A stretch of DNA of 64,000 nucleotides. It comes from Brachyspira murdochii (lineage in GTDB: Bacteria > Spirochaetota > JAAYUW01). The stretch covers positions 1 through 64,000 of the forward strand of contig DYJT01000003.1 in the NCBI GenBank assembly GCA_020722965.1. Reading direction: 5' to 3'. Of the stretch, positions 22,297 through 30,888 are shown piece by piece. Within the stretch, counting starts at the first letter, position 1. Each line of letters begins with the position of its first letter. The translations under genes were made by a program, and so were the position numbers. The notes beneath the pieces are model-generated. The model was not told where the DNA came from, searched no databases, and was given only the letters and a program-made list of their open reading frames with translations.

Positions 22297-23328
22297 CTAA
22301 GAAACTATGTATTGCCAATTGTATTTGTCTTTTATTTCACCTCTTTGAATAGATAGAAGGATATTATACAGCTTATTTGTAATAGGTCCAGCTGATTTTC
22401 CGTTATCATAAAAGACAAATTCTCTGTCTTTATATTTAATTCTACCAATAGGTGTAACAACAGCTGCTGTTCCACAGGCTCCAACTTCAACAAATTGATC
22501 CAAAGAGTCTATATCTACTTTATTTTCTTCGATTTTTAATCCAAGCTCGTCTTCTGCAATTACCATTAAAGAAAGCCTTGTAATACTTTGAAGTATTGAA
22601 GATGATTTTGGGGTAACAAGTCTTCCATCCTTTGTAATACCAAAAAAATTAGCCGCTCCTACCTCTTCGATATATTTATTTTCTTTTGGATCAAGATAGA
22701 TACAATCAGTATAACCATTTTTTATTGCAATTTCATGGGGAAGTAAAGATGCTGCATAATTTCCGCCAACTTTTACATCACCAGTTCCTCTTGGTGCAGC
22801 TCTGTCATAATCAGCTACCATCATCGCAACAGGTTTAAATCCACCTTTAAAATATGGTCCAACAGGAACTCCAAAGACAGAAAATATATATTCGTTTGCT
22901 GGTTTTACTCCTAAATTTTCACCTACACCAATTTCATAAGGTCTTAAATAAAAAGATGCATCTACTCCATATGGAGGTATCCATTTAAAGTTTGATTTTA
23001 CGGTTTTAACGCAGGCATCTATAAATTTTTCGATCGGTACCTGCGGCATTAAAAGTCTATTGGCGCTAAAAATTAATCTTTTTGCATTCATATCTGGTCG
23101 AAAAATAGCTATATCTCCATTTTTTTGCGTAAAAGCTTTTAAACCTTCAAATGCACCTTGCCCATAATGGAGTATTGGTGAGCCTTCATTTATTCTTAGT
23201 TCGTTTGATTCTATCAGTTTTCCCTCATCCCATTTTCCATTTTTGTTAAAGGAAATATATCTATAATCTGTTTTTATATATGAAAATTTCAAATTTTCCC
23301 AGTCGATATTGGCTTTTTCTTTTATCAT
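22297..23328 (-). CDS. ilvE: Branched-chain amino acid aminotransferase
   Basis: HYGQGAFEGLKAF, RPYEIGVG, KVGGNYAASL, EVGAANFFGI. Confidence 0.95.
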   Translation of the reverse strand: MIKEKANIDWENLKFSYIKTDYRYISFNKNGKWDEGKLIESNELRINEGSPILHYGQGAFEGLKAFTQKNGDIAIFRPDMNAKRLIFSANRLLMPQVPIEKFIDACVKTVKSNFKWIPPYGVDASFYLRPYEIGVGENLGVKPANEYIFSVFGVPVGPYFKGGFKPVAMMVADYDRAAPRGTGDVKVGGNYAASLLPHEIAIKNGYTDCIYLDPKENKYIEEVGAANFFGITKDGRLVTPKSSSILQSITRLSLMVIAEDELGLKIEENKVDIDSLDQFVEVGACGTAAVVTPIGRIKYKDREFVFYDNGKSAGPITNKLYNILLSIQRGEIKDKYNWQYIVS

Positions 23329-23366
23329 TAATCCTCCAAAAATAATTTAATATATTGATAGGATAT

Positions 23367-24083
23367 TTAATACATATTATGCAATAAATCATTTTTTAAG
23401 GTATTATTGATTAAAAATTCTCTAATTACATCTCCAAACAAATTATATGAAATAGGAATCAATTCTAAGATCATAAAAACTTTTCTAAATTTAGATGGGG
23501 TCTTAGATGTACAATAGATATAATCTATCATAAAATCATTACCGATGTCATTTATTTCTATATTCCAATTTTCGATCTCAAGTACTATTCGTATTTTTTG
23601 ACCTCTATTTTTTTTAAAAATATCCTTTTCATATGTAGATATTTTTGAGAATTCCACAACATTTTGTGGTTGAGTTTTTTCAATTAAACTGAAAATATAA
23701 TAAAGAATATTATTAATAATTATTTTAGCCTTTTTAACTATCTCATCAGAAGTGCTATAACCTGTTCGAGAAATAATTGAACCATTTGAGTTATTAATTA
23801 AAATAAAGTATAAAAATTCTTTAGATAAATCTTGAGTAGGAATAAGTTCAAACTTAAAAAGATAGTTTTTTATTTGGGAATAGGTTGTTAAGACATAACT
23901 AATATTTCCAGAAGATGAAGAATTAACTTCTAATGAAGTGTCATTTATATCAATACCTTTAAAAAATGGATCATCTTCAAGACCCTTATCAATTAAAGTA
24001 CTAGTTCCATTTTGAAAAGCGAGAATTAAAATAGAAAACAAGGTAAAAATAAAAAATATTATTTTATTATAATTTTTCGACAT
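23367..24083 (-). CDS. Hypothetical secreted/membrane-anchored protein
   Basis: Intact ORF with N-terminal hydrophobic leader KIIFFIFTLFSILILAF; no family recognised. Confidence 0.6.
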   Translation of the reverse strand: MSKNYNKIIFFIFTLFSILILAFQNGTSTLIDKGLEDDPFFKGIDINDTSLEVNSSSSGNISYVLTTYSQIKNYLFKFELIPTQDLSKEFLYFILINNSNGSIISRTGYSTSDEIVKKAKIIINNILYYIFSLIEKTQPQNVVEFSKISTYEKDIFKKNRGQKIRIVLEIENWNIEINDIGNDFMIDYIYCTSKTPSKFRKVFMILELIPISYNLFGDVIREFLINNTLKNDLLHNMY

Positions 24084-24248
24084 ATTTATCTTCCATTATC
24101 TTATTCTATAATTGACGACCTATTTTTTTAAAAATTTTAATTTTTATTTCATAAAAAATATACAATATAACCTTAAAAAAACAATAGAAATAAAAAGTTT
24201 GATAAATTTTAAAAATATTTTAAATTAAGTAAAAGATAATTTTATTGG

Positions 24249-25454
24249 ATGGAAATCTATACGGTTATAGAATATTTAAAAAAAAATAAACTATTTTCTT
24301 CGATTCCAGATGATAAAATCGATATTTTAAAATCATTTGACTTAAATATAAAAAAATACCAAAAGGATGAAGTCTTAATCGAAGAGAATAGTGTTTCATC
24401 CGAATTATTCCTTATTATAAAAGGCAGCGTTTCAATAAGAAAAATGCTACCTAATGGTCAATATGTTGAAATTGCAGAAAGAAAAGAAAATGAATATGTC
24501 GGAGAAATGCGATTAATAGATGGTTCTTTAAGAAGTGCCAATGTTGTATGTAAAGAAGATTCTGAAATTATTCCCATTTCGAAAGATATCTTTTATTCAA
24601 TTTTAGATCAATTTCCCGAAATTGAAAGCAATCTTTCTAAGGAAATTACAAGCAATTTACGACAGCTTCATGAAAAAACAATGAATGAATTCGATAGAAA
24701 TCTGCAACTTCTAGAATTAAATAAAAAAATATCAACTCAAAATAAGGAACTAGAAAATTTAAATCTTTTAAAAAATAATCTAATCCAGATGATTACACAT
24801 GATTTAAAAATGCCTTTGACAATAATATCTGGTTATACCTCTTTATTATCTGAAAGATTGACCGAAAAAACCGAATCTGAAATGATTAATTCCATAAAAA
24901 TAGCTATAAAGCAGATGTTTGATATGATAGAAATGCTTTTAGAAGCGACAAAACTGGAAAATAAAGAATTAAATTTATCTATTAAAACTTATGATATTTT
25001 ACCATATTTAAAATCAATAGTAGATCAATTCGAGTTACTTGCTAACGCTAAAGATCAAAAAATAGAGATAAAATTACAGACAAAAGATTTAAAAGCATTA
25101 ATTGACCCCGATAAATTCAAAAGAATATTAGGGAATCTTATATCAAATGCAATTAAATATTCCCCATATTATTCATACATTGAAATATTAGTTGAAGAAG
25201 AGATTATAGAAAACAAAAGATATATAAAAGTTTCAGTTAAAGATAATGGTCCAGGTATTTCTGAAGATGAGCAAAAAAAATTATTCAGGAAATTTGAAAA
25301 ATTATCTAACAAACCTACTGCAGGAGAATTTTCGAGTGGACTTGGTTTGTTTATAGTAAAACAACTTGTAGAACTTCATAATGGCTTTTGTGGTGTAAAA
25401 AGCACGCAAAGTGAGGGAAGTTGCTTTTATGTTTTATTCCCTTCAACACCTTAA
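24249..25454 (+). CDS. Cytosolic sensor histidine kinase with N-terminal cyclic-nucleotide-binding-like domain
   Basis: cNMP-type domain (LFLIIKGSVSIRK...GEMRLIDGSLRSANVVC); H-box MITHDLKMPLT; N-box NLISNAIKYSP; DNGPGIS; GLGLFIVKQ. Confidence 0.88.
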   Translation: MEIYTVIEYLKKNKLFSSIPDDKIDILKSFDLNIKKYQKDEVLIEENSVSSELFLIIKGSVSIRKMLPNGQYVEIAERKENEYVGEMRLIDGSLRSANVVCKEDSEIIPISKDIFYSILDQFPEIESNLSKEITSNLRQLHEKTMNEFDRNLQLLELNKKISTQNKELENLNLLKNNLIQMITHDLKMPLTIISGYTSLLSERLTEKTESEMINSIKIAIKQMFDMIEMLLEATKLENKELNLSIKTYDILPYLKSIVDQFELLANAKDQKIEIKLQTKDLKALIDPDKFKRILGNLISNAIKYSPYYSYIEILVEEEIIENKRYIKVSVKDNGPGISEDEQKKLFRKFEKLSNKPTAGEFSSGLGLFIVKQLVELHNGFCGVKSTQSEGSCFYVLFPSTP

Positions 25455-25725
25455 TAAAATAAACCTAATTATAAATTAGTGAAAATACAAAATATATAAA
25501 ATATAAAAAAAGAAAAAGTAGTAAGTAAAAAAAATATATGTAAAAAATATAAATAACTAAAAAAAGATAGGCATTTTCATAAATAAGAAAATAATTAAAA
25601 TAGTTAACAAAAAAAGATAGGTGCTAAAAATAATTTAAAAAGATAGATATTTTAATATTTATAAGCGAGAAAGATTATAAATAAAAAATTTAGGTAATTA
25701 ATAAATAAAGATAAAAGGATAAAAA

Positions 25726-27018
25726 ATGAAAAAATGGAGTTTTCCAAAAGAATTTTTTATTCAAAACAGGAAGAATCTTTCTGATCTTTTACTTCCCAAT
25801 TCAATTGCTATAATAAATGCCAACGATTTAATGCCAACAAATGCCGATGGTTCATACCCTTTTATTCAAAATACAGACCTTTTTTATCTATCTGGTGTTA
25901 ATCAGGAAGAAACTGTTTTAGTTCTTTTTCCTGATCACCAAGATGATAAATTTAAAGAAATTCTTTTTATTACTGAAACTAATCCGCAAATAGAAACCTG
26001 GCATGGAAGGAAATTAAGCAAGGAAGAAGCTAAAGAACTTACAGGAATTGAATCGGTTTATTGGACAAATGAGATGGAACCAATCTTAAATTCCTTGATT
26101 TTAAAAGCAGAGAATATCTATATAAACTTAAACGAACATTCTAGAGCTTCTATAGAAATACAATCAAGAGATTACAGGTTTTTAATGAATTTAAAAGCTA
26201 AATATCCTCTTCATAATTATAAAAGACTCGCTCCTGCTCTTTATGTTTTAAGGATGATTAAATCAGAGGAAGAAATAAACAAGATAAAAATAGCTTGTGA
26301 TATTACTGAGAAAGGATTTAGACGGGTATTATCTTTTATAAAACCAGGTGTATTTGAATATGAAGTAGAAGCCGAATTCGCATATGAATTTGTCAAGAAT
26401 GGAGCGAGATTTGCTTATAATCCGATAGTAGCAAGCGGTAGTGGTAGTTGTGTTTTGCACTATGAAAAAAATGATGAAATCTGTAAAGACGGGGATTTAC
26501 TCCTTTTAGATGTTGGTGCTAGTTTTGCATACTATAACTCTGATATGACTAGAACTATACCCATTAATGGTAAATATTCAAATAGGCAAAAAGAAGTTTA
26601 TAACTCTGTTTTAAGAGTTCAAAAAAAATCAATTAAAGAAATTAAACCAGGTAGAAGATTAAAAGAAATTCAAGAATTTACAGAGGAAGCAATTTCAGAA
26701 GAACTAGTAAATTTAAAACTTATGACTATCGAAGAATATAAAGACAAAAACACAAAAAAACAGATAACAAAAAAGTATTTTCCTCATGGGGTTTCACATT
26801 TACTCGGTCTTGATGTTCATGACGTTGGTGAACTGAATCCTATGATAAAAAAAGGAATGGTATTCACATGTGAACCTGGGATATACATTAAAGAAGAAGG
26901 TATTGGGATTAGACTTGAAGATGATATTTATATAACTGACGAAGGGAATATAAACCTAATGCAATCCATCCCAATTGAGGCAGAAGAAATCGAGCAAATT
27001 ATAAATAAAAAGAATTAA
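25726..27018 (+). CDS. pepP: Xaa-Pro aminopeptidase family (M24B)
   Basis: LLLDVGASFAYYNSDMTRTIP, HGVSHLLGLDVHDVG, TCEPGIYI, GIGIRLEDDI. Confidence 0.92.
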   Translation: MKKWSFPKEFFIQNRKNLSDLLLPNSIAIINANDLMPTNADGSYPFIQNTDLFYLSGVNQEETVLVLFPDHQDDKFKEILFITETNPQIETWHGRKLSKEEAKELTGIESVYWTNEMEPILNSLILKAENIYINLNEHSRASIEIQSRDYRFLMNLKAKYPLHNYKRLAPALYVLRMIKSEEEINKIKIACDITEKGFRRVLSFIKPGVFEYEVEAEFAYEFVKNGARFAYNPIVASGSGSCVLHYEKNDEICKDGDLLLLDVGASFAYYNSDMTRTIPINGKYSNRQKEVYNSVLRVQKKSIKEIKPGRRLKEIQEFTEEAISEELVNLKLMTIEEYKDKNTKKQITKKYFPHGVSHLLGLDVHDVGELNPMIKKGMVFTCEPGIYIKEEGIGIRLEDDIYITDEGNINLMQSIPIEAEEIEQIINKKN

Positions 27019-27033
27019 CCAGGTTTAAATATT

Positions 27034-27663
27034 ATGCAATTTGATAATAATGCTTTAAACATTATGGTTGATACTCAAATTTGCAGTAGAGGAATTACGG
27101 ATTCAAAAGTTATCGAAGCGATGAAATCTATAGACAGAAAGTTATTTGTTTCTAAAAAATATTGTGATTATGCTTATGATGATGGTCCTATTTCAATAGG
27201 TTTTGGCCAGACAATTTCACAACCATATATAGTCGCCGTAATGACTGAACTGTTAGAGTTAACTGGAAATGAAAGAGTATTGGAAATAGGAACAGGCTCT
27301 GGTTATCAGACAGCTATTTTAGCAAAAATAGCAAAAGAAGTATATACTGTTGAAAGAATAATTGAACTATTAAATAATGCAAAAATTACTCTGGGGAAAT
27401 TAGGTTTTACAAATATCAGATTTTTTCATTCAAATGGTTATTTTGGTTTACCATCTTATGCGCCTTACGATAGAATTATCCTTACAGCAGCCCCAAGAAA
27501 GATTCCTTCCAGTTTTTTTAACCAAATAGGTGATAACGGAATAATCGTTGGTCCAGAAGGCGATTTTATTCAAAATCTTGTAAAGATTAAAAAAGTAAAT
27601 GGAATATTAGAAAAACAAGAAATTATTCCAGTTAGATTTGTCCCTTTAATAAGCGAAGAATAG
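27034..27663 (+). CDS. pcm: Protein-L-isoaspartate O-methyltransferase
   Basis: GQTISQPYIVAVMTELLELTGNERVLEIGTGSGYQTAILA. Confidence 0.95.
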   Translation: MQFDNNALNIMVDTQICSRGITDSKVIEAMKSIDRKLFVSKKYCDYAYDDGPISIGFGQTISQPYIVAVMTELLELTGNERVLEIGTGSGYQTAILAKIAKEVYTVERIIELLNNAKITLGKLGFTNIRFFHSNGYFGLPSYAPYDRIILTAAPRKIPSSFFNQIGDNGIIVGPEGDFIQNLVKIKKVNGILEKQEIIPVRFVPLISEE

Positions 27664-27664
27664 C

Positions 27665-27700
27665 GTCTTGATAAGCAAAATTTAATAAACTTATCAAGAC
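27665..27700. terminator. Bidirectional intrinsic terminator between convergent pcm and SDR genes
   Basis: Perfect 11-bp stem GTCTTGATAAG/CTTATCAAGAC followed on + strand by TTTTAATTATTTTTT. Confidence 0.8.
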
Positions 27701-27702
27701 TT

Positions 27703-28473
27703 TTAATTATTTTTTCTATACACTATACTTGATGAAGCTTGATTTACAGGCATTATAGTTAATTCAGAAATTTGAACATTTTCTCTTGTACTGCAAACCC
27801 ACAAGATAGCATCCGCTATATCCTTACCAGTTAATGGATCTATTCCTTCATATACTTTTTTAGCACGTTGATAATCTTTTTTAAACCTTACGACACTAAA
27901 ATTAGTTTCAACAAGTCCCGGTTGTATATTTGTAACCTTTATCTTTGTATCTACAAGTTCCATTCTTAAACCATCGGAAATTGCTCTAACCGCTGCCTTT
28001 GTAGCACAATAAACCGTTCCATTTGGATAAGTCCATACACCTGCAATTGAACCAATATTTACTATATGACCAGTATTATTTTTTCTCATAAGTGGTAAAA
28101 CTTTTTTAGTAATATAAAGTAAGCCTTTAATATTTGTATCTATCATGATTTCCCAATCGCTAATTTCCTGTGTTTCTATTGGTTCAAATCCAAGTGCAAG
28201 TCCTGCGTTATTTACAAGAATATCTATTTTTCTCCAATCTTTGAGTATTTTATCGAATAATTTATCAATTTCATCAATGTTTCTAACATCGGCTGGATAA
28301 ATACCAATTTTTATACCATAAGATTTTTCTAATTCTTTAAATTCTTCTTTTAAATTTTCAATGTTTCTTGATAAAAGTATAAGATTAATTCTATTTTGTG
28401 CAAATAATCTGGCTGTTTCTAACCCTATTCCACTACTTGCTCCTGTAATTAAAGCATTTTTACCTTCTAACAT
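27703..28473 (-). CDS. Short-chain dehydrogenase/reductase (YdfG-like SDR)
   Basis: ALITGASSGIGLETARLFA, NNAGLALG, YCATKAAVRAISDGLRMEL. Confidence 0.92.
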   Translation of the reverse strand: MLEGKNALITGASSGIGLETARLFAQNRINLILLSRNIENLKEEFKELEKSYGIKIGIYPADVRNIDEIDKLFDKILKDWRKIDILVNNAGLALGFEPIETQEISDWEIMIDTNIKGLLYITKKVLPLMRKNNTGHIVNIGSIAGVWTYPNGTVYCATKAAVRAISDGLRMELVDTKIKVTNIQPGLVETNFSVVRFKKDYQRAKKVYEGIDPLTGKDIADAILWVCSTRENVQISELTIMPVNQASSSIVYRKNN

Positions 28474-28545
28474 ATAAACTCCTGTTCTTTATTTTTTCTT
28501 TTTTAAATATTATAATATTAGAAATAAAAAGGTAAAGGTTTCGAT

Positions 28546-28791
28546 ATGAATGACAGGGTTAGGTATAAATGTTTGAAATGCAATAGAGAGATTTATATCA
28601 TTAATAATGGTGAAGTTCCTTTTTGTTGTGGGCAGAAAATGGTTGAATATGATAAAAATTTTGAAGAGAAAATTAAAAAAAATGATGAATCAAATGAAAG
28701 TAGTAAAGATGTAAAAGTTAAAGCATTCGAAAAGGAAAAAGAAATAGAAAAAGATAAATATTTAATCGATTTTCTTAAATCTAAGTTTTAA
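28546..28791 (+). CDS. Small zinc-ribbon-like protein with charged C-terminal tail
   Basis: CLKCNREIYIINNGEVPFCCGQKM Cys pattern; short intact ORF. Confidence 0.65.
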   Translation: MNDRVRYKCLKCNREIYIINNGEVPFCCGQKMVEYDKNFEEKIKKNDESNESSKDVKVKAFEKEKEIEKDKYLIDFLKSKF

Positions 28792-29475
28792 AACATTAAT
28801 CATAGCTTCAAATATTATATTTTTCGACATTTTGGATTTACCATTTGCTCTTTCAACAAAGATTATTGGATATTCTATAAACTTAAAGCCTTTTTTAATA
28901 GCCCTGTATTTCATCTCTATCTGAAATGAATAACCAGAAGAATAAAGAGAATTTAAATCAATACCTTCAATTACCTTCCTTTTCCATAGGTTAAACCCAC
29001 CGGTAAAATCTTTTACATTTACATTTAATAAAAGTCTTGCATATAATGAGCCTAATCTAGATATAATTTGCCTAAATATACTCCATCCAGAAACACCACC
29101 ACCTTTAATATATCTTGAGCCAATAACAAAATCATAATCATCTAATTTTTTTAAAAGTTCAGGTATATATTCTGGTTTATGAGAAAAATCTGCATCTATT
29201 TCTAAAAAATAATCGAAGTCTCTGGCAAGTCCCCAAACAAAACCGGCTACATATGCTTTACCCAGACCCTCTTTTTCTTTTCTTTTCAATAAAAAACAGT
29301 TTGAATACTCACTTCTCCACTTTTCCACAATTTCTGAAGTTCCATCTGGAGAGTTATCATCGACTACAAGAACCGAAAAATCTATTGATTTACAACTATC
29401 ATAAATAAATTGTAAAAATTGATAAATATTTTCAGATTCATTATAGGTTGGGATTATAATAAGCATTTTACTCAA
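28762..29475 (-). CDS. Polyprenol monophosphomannose synthase-like GT2 (DPM1-type)
   Basis: LIIIPTYNESENIYQFL, VVDDNSPDGTSEIVEKW, EIDADFSHKPEYIPELL, GSRYIKGGGVSGW. Confidence 0.9.
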   Translation of the reverse strand: MSKMLIIIPTYNESENIYQFLQFIYDSCKSIDFSVLVVDDNSPDGTSEIVEKWRSEYSNCFLLKRKEKEGLGKAYVAGFVWGLARDFDYFLEIDADFSHKPEYIPELLKKLDDYDFVIGSRYIKGGGVSGWSIFRQIISRLGSLYARLLLNVNVKDFTGGFNLWKRKVIEGIDLNSLYSSGYSFQIEMKYRAIKKGFKFIEYPIIFVERANGKSKMSKNIIFEAMINVLKLRFKKID

Positions 29476-29550
29476 TTTTTTCTCCTTATGCCAATAATTA
29501 TCCTATTTATTCATACCTATATATTCATAAACACCTATATCTATTACTAC

Positions 29551-30713
29551 TCATTTAGGTCTTAAATTTCCATCGAAATCAAATTCAGGTGCATTTTGCA
29601 TAAATCCTTTATCAATTGCTGGAGAATTACTTTGAAGATGAAAATTCTTACCCCCAGGATTTAAAAACATTGGATCTGCTTCAACTAAACGATGTATTTC
29701 ACCGGGGTAAAATTTAAAGGGATAAACGAGATTGTGGTCTATTTCAAATCCAGATATTTTAATTTCTTCTGCTGCTATTTGAAAAGAAAGGTTATTATTT
29801 ACGATATTATTCCTTGTTAATAAATTTTGAATATCTTGATTCCCTATTGCAATACCCCCTCCCCAATCACCAAATCCATTATTATATACCGTGTTATTTA
29901 TTATTAAAATGTTTCTCATGGGTTGCGCATCTACTGGTCCATTTCTTGCTAAGGATATCCCAACATATTTATTATTGTAAATTTTATTATTATAAACCTT
30001 TATATTTAAAAGAAGTCCCCTCATTTCTGAGACAAGAGTAATTCCATTATTTTGATTGCTATGAACAATATTTTGAAATACTTCAATATTATTTTTTACT
30101 TCAAAAAAACCTGTCCCTGCGATCGATATATGTTCTTGTGATCCACCAGTACAAGTAAGCACAACTGTATTTTTGTCAACTATAATATTTTTGCTATTCC
30201 AAATCCCTATTCCAGAAGATGAGGTGTTATAAATAAGATTTCTTTCAATAATTATATTGTTTGATTCTTCTGCAAAAATACCTACATCACTTGAATCATC
30301 ACTTGAATTTTGTAATTTTAATCCAGATATTTTTATATAACTGAGATTTGATAAATTAAAAATGCCACTATATTTTATTTTTATATTGCTTCCATCAATT
30401 ATTACATTATCACCCCTATGAGCAGAATAGGTAATATATTTATCTTTAGTACCAGAATATAATGGAATTATTTGTTCATTGTAAATGCCTGATTTTATGA
30501 GGACTGTATCTCCTGCGACAAGGGTATTGGCTGCTTTTTGAATTGTTAACCATGGCTTATCCTCTGTTCCAGGGTTTGAATCATTTCCATGTTTTGCGAT
30601 ATGATATAATATATGTTTGGATTGCCAATATTTGAACTTATAAAAATAGAACAGTATAATAGATTTATTGAGAAAAAAAGTAAAAGGGAAAGCAAATAAA
30701 ATTTATTTTTCAA
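29551..30713 (-). pseudogene. Right-handed parallel beta-helix repeat secreted protein, split by one frameshift near 30598-30612
   Basis: Manual reading extends the 29551-30162 ORF upstream in the same frame (YHIAKHGNDSNPGTEDKPWLTIQKAANTLVAGDTVLIKSGIYNE...); a TTG-initiated leader KNKFYLLSLLLFFSINLLYCSIFISSNIGNPNIYYI with GAGG Shine-Dalgarno lies in another frame just before it. Confidence 0.75.
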
Positions 30714-30888
30714 TTTAACCTCATATCAAAAAACCAAATTTCCGATTTAATTCAAGATATTGCAGATCTTAGTTGTATTTTGTATAAAATAACAAACCTA
30801 ATCTAACTATACCGTAGATTATCTTTATCAATAACTTTTTTATCCACAGAATTTTCCTTACAATAAAGGCTTCTTCTAAATTTTAAAA

